A stretch of 64,000 bases of DNA from Candidatus Pantoea gossypiicola. Its GTDB lineage: Bacteria > Pseudomonadota > Gammaproteobacteria > Enterobacterales > Enterobacteriaceae. Below the pieces are notes generated by a model. That model was not told where the DNA came from. It saw nothing but the letters and a program-made list of their open reading frames with translations, and searched no databases. Shown here piece by piece: positions 59,689 through 64,000 of this stretch. Both the position numbers and the translations under genes were made by a program. Location of the stretch: positions 62,001 to 126,000 of the forward strand of contig NZ_VWVM01000007.1 of the NCBI RefSeq assembly GCF_008632075.1, read 5' to 3'. How positions within the stretch are numbered: the first letter of the stretch is position 1; the number at the start of each line of letters is the position of its first letter.

Positions 59689-60288
59689 ATGAATAAAAAC
59701 CCCCGCAGTACAGGCGGTGCCGGGCAGATTCGAATCATTGGCGGTCAGTGGCGCGGACGCAAATTGCCGGTGCCAGACAGCGCCGGACTGCGCCCCACCA
59801 CCGATCGGGTACGTGAGACGCTGTTTAACTGGCTGGCCCCGGTGCTGCCAGAGGCGCGCTGCCTTGATTGCTTTGCCGGTAGCGGCGCATTAGGACTGGA
59901 AGCGCTGTCGCGTTACGCGGGATCGGCGACGCTACTGGAACTGGAACGTCCGGTGGCACAGCAGTTAACAAAAAATCTGCAGACGCTGCGCGCCACGAAT
60001 GGCACCGTGGTTCAGACCAATACGCTAAACTGGCTGGCACAGGCGGGTACACCCTTTGATGTGGTGTTTATTGATCCCCCGTTTCGTCAGGGATTGCTGG
60101 AGCAGACGCTACAGCTGCTGGAGCAGAATAACTGGCTGGCCGATCAGGCGCTGATTTACGTCGAAAGTGAAGTGGAAAATGGCGCACCACCGGTGCCGCC
60201 TGAGTGGGATCTTTATCGCGAGAAAATAGCCGGACAAGTGGCTTATCGTTTGTATCAACGTCAACAGGAGACGCAGGATGTTACTTAA
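59689..60288 (+). CDS. rsmD: 16S rRNA (guanine(966)-N(2))-methyltransferase RsmD
   Basis: RsmD methylates N2 of G966 in 16S rRNA during 30S assembly. The 199-residue protein has the SAM-binding motif LDCFAGSGALGLEALSR and the catalytic IDPPFRQG motif (DPPF type). A GTG at 59680 is also in frame and gives three extra residues; ATG 59689 fits the E. coli N terminus better. It is divergent from ftsY, and its end overlaps yhhL by 11 bases. Confidence 0.95.
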   Translation: MNKNPRSTGGAGQIRIIGGQWRGRKLPVPDSAGLRPTTDRVRETLFNWLAPVLPEARCLDCFAGSGALGLEALSRYAGSATLLELERPVAQQLTKNLQTLRATNGTVVQTNTLNWLAQAGTPFDVVFIDPPFRQGLLEQTLQLLEQNNWLADQALIYVESEVENGAPPVPPEWDLYREKIAGQVAYRLYQRQQETQDVT

Positions 60289-60550
60289 TTTAGGGCGTCT
60301 GTTGATGCTATGCGTGTGGGGATTTTTACTGGCTAATCTGGTCCATCCCTACCCGAAGCCACTGACTTATTTTATCAACGTTGCACTGATCTTCATGATC
60401 CTGATGCATGGTCTGCAACTGGTATTACTGCGCACGACGCAGACCAAAGATGCACCGCCTATTGACCGCGTGACTCAGGCGAAAGTGTTTCTGTTTGGCG
60501 TGTTTGAACTGGTTGCCTGGCAGAAGAAAAACTTCCCACGCAAAAAGTAG
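60278..60550 (+). CDS. yhhL: DUF1145 membrane protein YhhL
   Basis: A 90-residue protein with two hydrophobic segments (about residues 4-22 and 32-50) and a polar, basic C terminus (KKNFPRKK). It corresponds to E. coli YhhL, of unknown function, in the conserved rsmD-yhhL pair. The 11-base overlap with rsmD suggests translational coupling. Confidence 0.9.
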   Translation: MLLNLGRLLMLCVWGFLLANLVHPYPKPLTYFINVALIFMILMHGLQLVLLRTTQTKDAPPIDRVTQAKVFLFGVFELVAWQKKNFPRKK

Positions 60551-60555
60551 TGTCG

Positions 60556-60574
60556 GGCGGGCGCAACGCCCGCC
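60556..60574. terminator. GC-rich hairpin between convergent yhhL and yhhM
   Basis: GGCGGGCG, loop CAA, CGCCCGCC, perfect 8-bp stem, without a T tract on the plus strand (TTACTG follows). It may stop transcription weakly in either direction. Confidence 0.5.
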
Positions 60575-60931
60575 TTACTGCATGGGCGTGAAGCTGATAA
60601 AGCGCGTGCCCTGCATCTTCAGCTCCCCTCTCGCGCCTTTATCCAGCTGATGATACTCCCCCTCTTTAAGCTGCACTTTAATGTCGCTGTCACCGTTCAG
60701 CGGATGAAACAACACCTCATACCGCATCTCTTCCCCGGCGATGACTTCACGCTGCCGTGATCGACGATTGGGTGAAGGAAACTCACGTTTGGTTTTGACC
60801 TCAGCCTGCAGAGCACGCGTGGGGGAAGCGTCATTCACCGCAGCCTCACGCCGTTGCTTAATGAACTGACGACTCGCCAGCACGGCAATAATCGCCAGAA
60901 CGATGATAAAGATTAACGGTGGTTTGCTCAT
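60575..60931 (-). CDS. yhhM: DUF2500 membrane-anchored protein YhhM
   Basis: A 118-residue protein with one N-terminal membrane helix (about residues 5-21, PLIFIIVLAIIAVLA) and a soluble DUF2500 domain ending in a beta-rich region (LKMQGTRFISFTPM). It corresponds to E. coli YhhM (119 residues), of unknown function. It is convergent with yhhL and divergent from yhhN. Confidence 0.92.
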   Translation of the reverse strand: MSKPPLIFIIVLAIIAVLASRQFIKQRREAAVNDASPTRALQAEVKTKREFPSPNRRSRQREVIAGEEMRYEVLFHPLNGDSDIKVQLKEGEYHQLDKGARGELKMQGTRFISFTPMQ

Positions 60932-61067
60932 AGCGCTCTCATGCCTGTTAAATCAGGCGGCAAAGCATACAACCAGAGTTGCCTGATTGTCACATCTCAG
61001 AGGCTTAACCTAAACTGGAAGTGATATTTTGGGATCTTTTACCATTTGAATAAAAAAGGGAGAAACA

Positions 61068-61697
61068 ATGCTCTGGTCTTTCCTCGCTGTACTTTTCTCC
61101 GGCTGGCTCTATGTCGATGCCACCTATCGCGGCCCTCAGTGGCAACGCTGGCTGTTTAAGCCCGTCACGCTGCTGCTGCTGGTCGGACTCGCCTGGCAGG
61201 CTCCGGTGCTGCAAACCACGGACTATCTGATTCTGGCCGGTCTGGTTGCGACGCTGGTCGGTGATGCGTTAACGCTGCTGCCACGTCAGCAGATGCTCTA
61301 TGCCGTCGGGGCGTTCTTCCTGTCGCACCTGCTCTATACGCTCTGCTTCGCCGCCAGTATGACCATGACCTTCTTCTGGCCGATTCCGCTGACGCTGCTC
61401 ATCATCGGTGCCGCCCTGGTTGGCATCATCTGGAGCCGACTGGAGGATCTGCGCTGGCCTGTCTGCACCTTTATTGGCATGACGGTAGTGATGACCTGGA
61501 TAGCGACCGAGCAGTACTTCTTCCGCCCGACCGATTACAGCTTCTCTATCATGGTCGGTGCCGGTCTGCTGCTGCTGGCCAACGCGGTCTGGTTTATCTC
61601 GCACTATCGTCGTCGCTTCAGTGCTGACAGCGCGATTGTGGCCGCCTGCTACTTTGCCGGTCACTTTATGATCGTGCGTTCACTGTGGGTCGTCTGA
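61068..61697 (+). CDS. yhhN: YhhN-family membrane protein (lysoplasmalogenase/TMEM86 superfamily)
   Basis: A 209-residue integral membrane protein with seven or eight hydrophobic helices. YhhN belongs to the same superfamily as the eukaryotic lysoplasmalogenase TMEM86; whether the bacterial protein hydrolyses lysoplasmalogen-like lipids is unclear. Conserved stretches are [15 protein letters not shown] and [24 protein letters not shown] lies before the ATG. zntA follows 93 bases on, with its own promoter. Confidence 0.9.
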   Translation: MLWSFLAVLFSGWLYVDATYRGPQWQRWLFKPVTLLLLVGLAWQAPVLQTTDYLILAGLVATLVGDALTLLPRQQMLYAVGAFFLSHLLYTLCFAASMTMTFFWPIPLTLLIIGAALVGIIWSRLEDLRWPVCTFIGMTVVMTWIATEQYFFRPTDYSFSIMVGAGLLLLANAVWFISHYRRRFSADSAIVAACYFAGHFMIVRSLWVV

Positions 61698-61707
61698 GAA
61701 ATTAGTC

Positions 61708-61739
61708 TTGACTCTGGAGTTCACTCCAGAGTGTAGGAT
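61708..61739 (+). promoter_or_regulatory. ZntR-controlled zntA promoter
   Basis: TTGACT (-35, 61708-61713) and TAGGAT (-10, 61734-61739) are separated by 20 bases, longer than normal. The spacer contains the dyad ACTCTGGAGT...ACTCCAGAGT (61711-61732). A 20-base spacer with such a dyad is typical of MerR-family regulation; this closely matches the E. coli zntA promoter bound by ZntR. Confidence 0.93.
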
Positions 61740-61790
61740 AAGGGATGGGCAGCGTTGCTCATCCCGCGACTCTTACACTCCGGAGGTCAT

Positions 61791-64000
61791 ATGCATCAAC
61801 ATCACGCCTGTGGCTGCGGCAAACCGCGTGCCAGCCACGCCGCAGCAAAACCGCTGTGCCAGGTTCGTCAGGCCCGTCCACTCTCTCTTTCTATTCATGC
61901 TGCTACGCCCGTGACGGCGGATACGGCAGGCTGCTGCTGTGACGGCAACAGCAGCCCTGGCAATGAGGCCAACACTGCTGAGGAAAGCGACCGGCGAGGT
62001 TCCTGTCACTTTAGCTGGCAGGTCAGCGGCATGGATTGTCCGGGCTGCGCCCGCACCATTGAAACCGCCGTACGCCAGATAAGCGGCATAACCGACGCAC
62101 GTGTGCTGTTCAGCAGCGAGAAGCTGGTGGTTAACGCTGATAACGATGTACAAAGCGCCGTTGAACAGGCGGTAAAAAAAGCCGGTTTCCAGCTTGTTAC
62201 ACCCTCGGAGACGCCGTCCGCAAGCTCGCGCGGGCAGCAGAACCGGATACTGATGTTACTGGCGCTGCTGGTGCTCGCCAGCAGCGTACTCAGCCACTTC
62301 GCACCCGCCTGGGGCGATCGGCTGTTTGTACTGACCACCCTGGTCGGCCTGGTCCCGGTCGCGCGCGGTGCCTGGCAGCGTCTGCGCAGCGGATCGCCTT
62401 TTACCATTGAGACATTAATGACGCTGGCGTCGGCAGGCGCGCTAATCATTGGCGCACATGCTGAAGCCGCCATGGTGCTGGTGCTGTTTCAACTGGGTGA
62501 ACAGCTGGAAAGCTATGCTGCCTCCAGGGCACGCAGCGGCGTCACCAGCCTGATGGCGTTGCGGCCTGAATCGGCGATTCGCCTGGAACAGGGCAAACGC
62601 AGTGAGGTGCCACTGGCGGCGCTGCAACCGGGTGATGTGATTGAAGTCGCGGCGGGCAGCCGTTTGCCAGTCGATGGCCGTTTAATCAGCCCGCTCGCCA
62701 GTTTCGATGAGAGTGCACTGACCGGTGAGTCACTGCCGGTCACCCGCGCCAGCGGTGAAGAAATCATGGCCGGTGCCACCAGCGTTGACCGGCTGGTAAC
62801 GCTGGAGGTGGTATCGAAACCGGGGGAAAGCGCGATTGACCGTATCCTGCAGCTGATTGAGGAAGCGGAAACGCACCGTGCGCCGGTTGAACGCTTTATC
62901 GACCAGTTCAGCCGCATCTACACGCCGCTGGTGATGCTGCTGTCGCTGCTGGTGATGGTCGTGCCACCCCTGCTCTTCGCAGGCGACTGGCAGCCGTGGA
63001 TCTATAAAGGACTGACCCTGCTGCTGATTGGCTGCCCCTGCGCACTGGTGATCTCTGTGCCAGCCGCGATTACCTCCGGGCTGGCTGCGGCAGCGCGTCA
63101 GGGGGCGCTGATTAAAGGTGGTGCGGCGCTGGAACGCCTGAGTTCGCTGCGCAGGATGGCCTTTGATAAAACCGGCACGCTGACGCTGGGTAAGCCGCAG
63201 CTGACGCAGATCCTGCGGTTTGGCCCAGCCAGCGAGTCAGAGATGCTGGTGTTAAGCGCCGCTGCGGAACAGGGTGCGACCCATCCGCTGGCCAGCGCTA
63301 TTGTGTCGGCCGCGCAGGCACGTAACCTGGTGATTCCTGACGCGCAGGATCAGCAGGTGCAGGCGGGACGCGGCATCTGTGCGCAGGTCTCAGGCCAGCA
63401 GATTCAGCTACTGACGCCAGGCCATACGCCCGGTCTGACGCCGGAACAAAGCGCGCAGATTGCGCAGCAGGAAGCTGAAGGTGAAACGCTGGTGGTATTA
63501 ATGCGCGATGGTGAGGCGCTCGGTGCGCTGGCCCTGCGCGATCAGCTGCGTGACGATGCCGTGGAGGCGTTAAGGGCGCTGAAAAAGCTGGGTATTGAGA
63601 GCCTGATGCTGACCGGCGATAACCCGCGCGCCGCAGCAACGATTGCCCGCCAGCTGGATATTGATTATCGCGCCAGTCTGCTTCCTGCCGATAAAGTCGC
63701 GGCGATTCGTGAACTGAGTCAGCAGCAGCCGCTGGCGATGGTCGGAGATGGTATTAACGACGCGCCGGCGATGAAAGCGGCGACGCTGGGCATTGCGATG
63801 GGTAGCGGCACCGATGTCGCGCTGGAAGCGGCCGATGCAGCCCTGACGCGTAATCAGCTCAGCAATCTGGCACCAATGATTGCGCTGGCGCGTCGTACGC
63901 GGCGCATCATCCGCCAGAATATCGGCATTGCGCTGGGGCTGAAGGCGATTTTCCTGGTCACCACCCTGCTGGGTCTGACCGGACTCTGGCTGGCGGTGCT
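61791..64000 (+). CDS. zntA: Zn(II)/Cd(II)/Pb(II)-translocating P-type ATPase ZntA, N-terminal 736 residues (3' end outside window)
   Basis: ZntA pumps zinc, cadmium and lead out of the cytoplasm. The visible 736 residues include a His/Cys-rich N terminus (CGCG at residues 7-10, CCC at 48-50), a heavy-metal-associated domain with GMDCPGCA (Cys83, Cys86), a TGES actuator loop, the transmembrane CPC metal site (Cys415, Cys417), the phosphorylation motif with Asp459 in DKTGT, and GDGINDAP. GGAGGT precedes ATG 61791. The frame is open to the end of the window. The N-terminal metal-rich stretch is longer in His than that of E. coli. Confidence 0.97.
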   Translation, partial: MHQHHACGCGKPRASHAAAKPLCQVRQARPLSLSIHAATPVTADTAGCCCDGNSSPGNEANTAEESDRRGSCHFSWQVSGMDCPGCARTIETAVRQISGITDARVLFSSEKLVVNADNDVQSAVEQAVKKAGFQLVTPSETPSASSRGQQNRILMLLALLVLASSVLSHFAPAWGDRLFVLTTLVGLVPVARGAWQRLRSGSPFTIETLMTLASAGALIIGAHAEAAMVLVLFQLGEQLESYAASRARSGVTSLMALRPESAIRLEQGKRSEVPLAALQPGDVIEVAAGSRLPVDGRLISPLASFDESALTGESLPVTRASGEEIMAGATSVDRLVTLEVVSKPGESAIDRILQLIEEAETHRAPVERFIDQFSRIYTPLVMLLSLLVMVVPPLLFAGDWQPWIYKGLTLLLIGCPCALVISVPAAITSGLAAAARQGALIKGGAALERLSSLRRMAFDKTGTLTLGKPQLTQILRFGPASESEMLVLSAAAEQGATHPLASAIVSAAQARNLVIPDAQDQQVQAGRGICAQVSGQQIQLLTPGHTPGLTPEQSAQIAQQEAEGETLVVLMRDGEALGALALRDQLRDDAVEALRALKKLGIESLMLTGDNPRAAATIARQLDIDYRASLLPADKVAAIRELSQQQPLAMVGDGINDAPAMKAATLGIAMGSGTDVALEAADAALTRNQLSNLAPMIALARRTRRIIRQNIGIALGLKAIFLVTTLLGLTGLWLAV

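Overview
The window reads as chromosomal backbone of a gamma-proteobacterium of the Enterobacterales, most probably Erwiniaceae and Pantoea-like. Gene order follows the Escherichia coli segment from tex through bioH, glp, glg, asd, gnt, ggt, ugp, liv, rpoH and fts to zntA, and the proteins look very close to their E. coli counterparts. Several E. coli neighbours are missing: gntT, malT, rtcBA, yhhX and livJ. Species assignment is an inference from the sequence; no search was run.

Layout. 1-5.8 kb: end of tex, an isolated GH13 sugar phosphorylase, a small secreted DUF1471 protein, bioH, gntX and nfuA. 5.8-10.3 kb: malQ and malP without malT. 10.4-14.2 kb: glpR-glpG-glpE and divergent glpD with GlpR operators between them. 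14.5-22.5 kb: a complete malonate decarboxylase cluster mdcABCDE-FGH plus mdcR, lying between glpD and glgP. 22.7-32.2 kb: glycogen operon glgBXCAP. 32.2-35.0 kb: an AT-rich accessory island holding a DUF2778/Tlde1-like type VI effector, a small membrane protein that is probably its immunity protein, a broken hcp, and a 53-residue protein. 35.0-41.7 kb: asd, yhgN, gntU-gntK-gntR, yhhW, the small RNA ryhB and a frameshifted yhhY. 41.8-54.2 kb: ggt, yhhA, the glycerol-phosphate importer ugpBAECQ behind a PhoB box array, and the branched-chain amino-acid importer livKHMGF. 54.5-59.5 kb: panZ, rpoH and ftsYEX. 59.7-64.0 kb: rsmD, yhhL, yhhM, yhhN and the start of zntA with its ZntR promoter.

Functionally the window is rich in carbon storage and scavenging: maltodextrin and glycogen turnover, glycerol-3-phosphate uptake and oxidation, malonate use and gluconate use. 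It also carries stress and envelope functions (heat-shock sigma factor, FtsEX, zinc export, iron-responsive RyhB). The least ordinary piece is the island between glgB and asd, which looks like an orphan antibacterial effector-immunity module beside a decayed Hcp gene.
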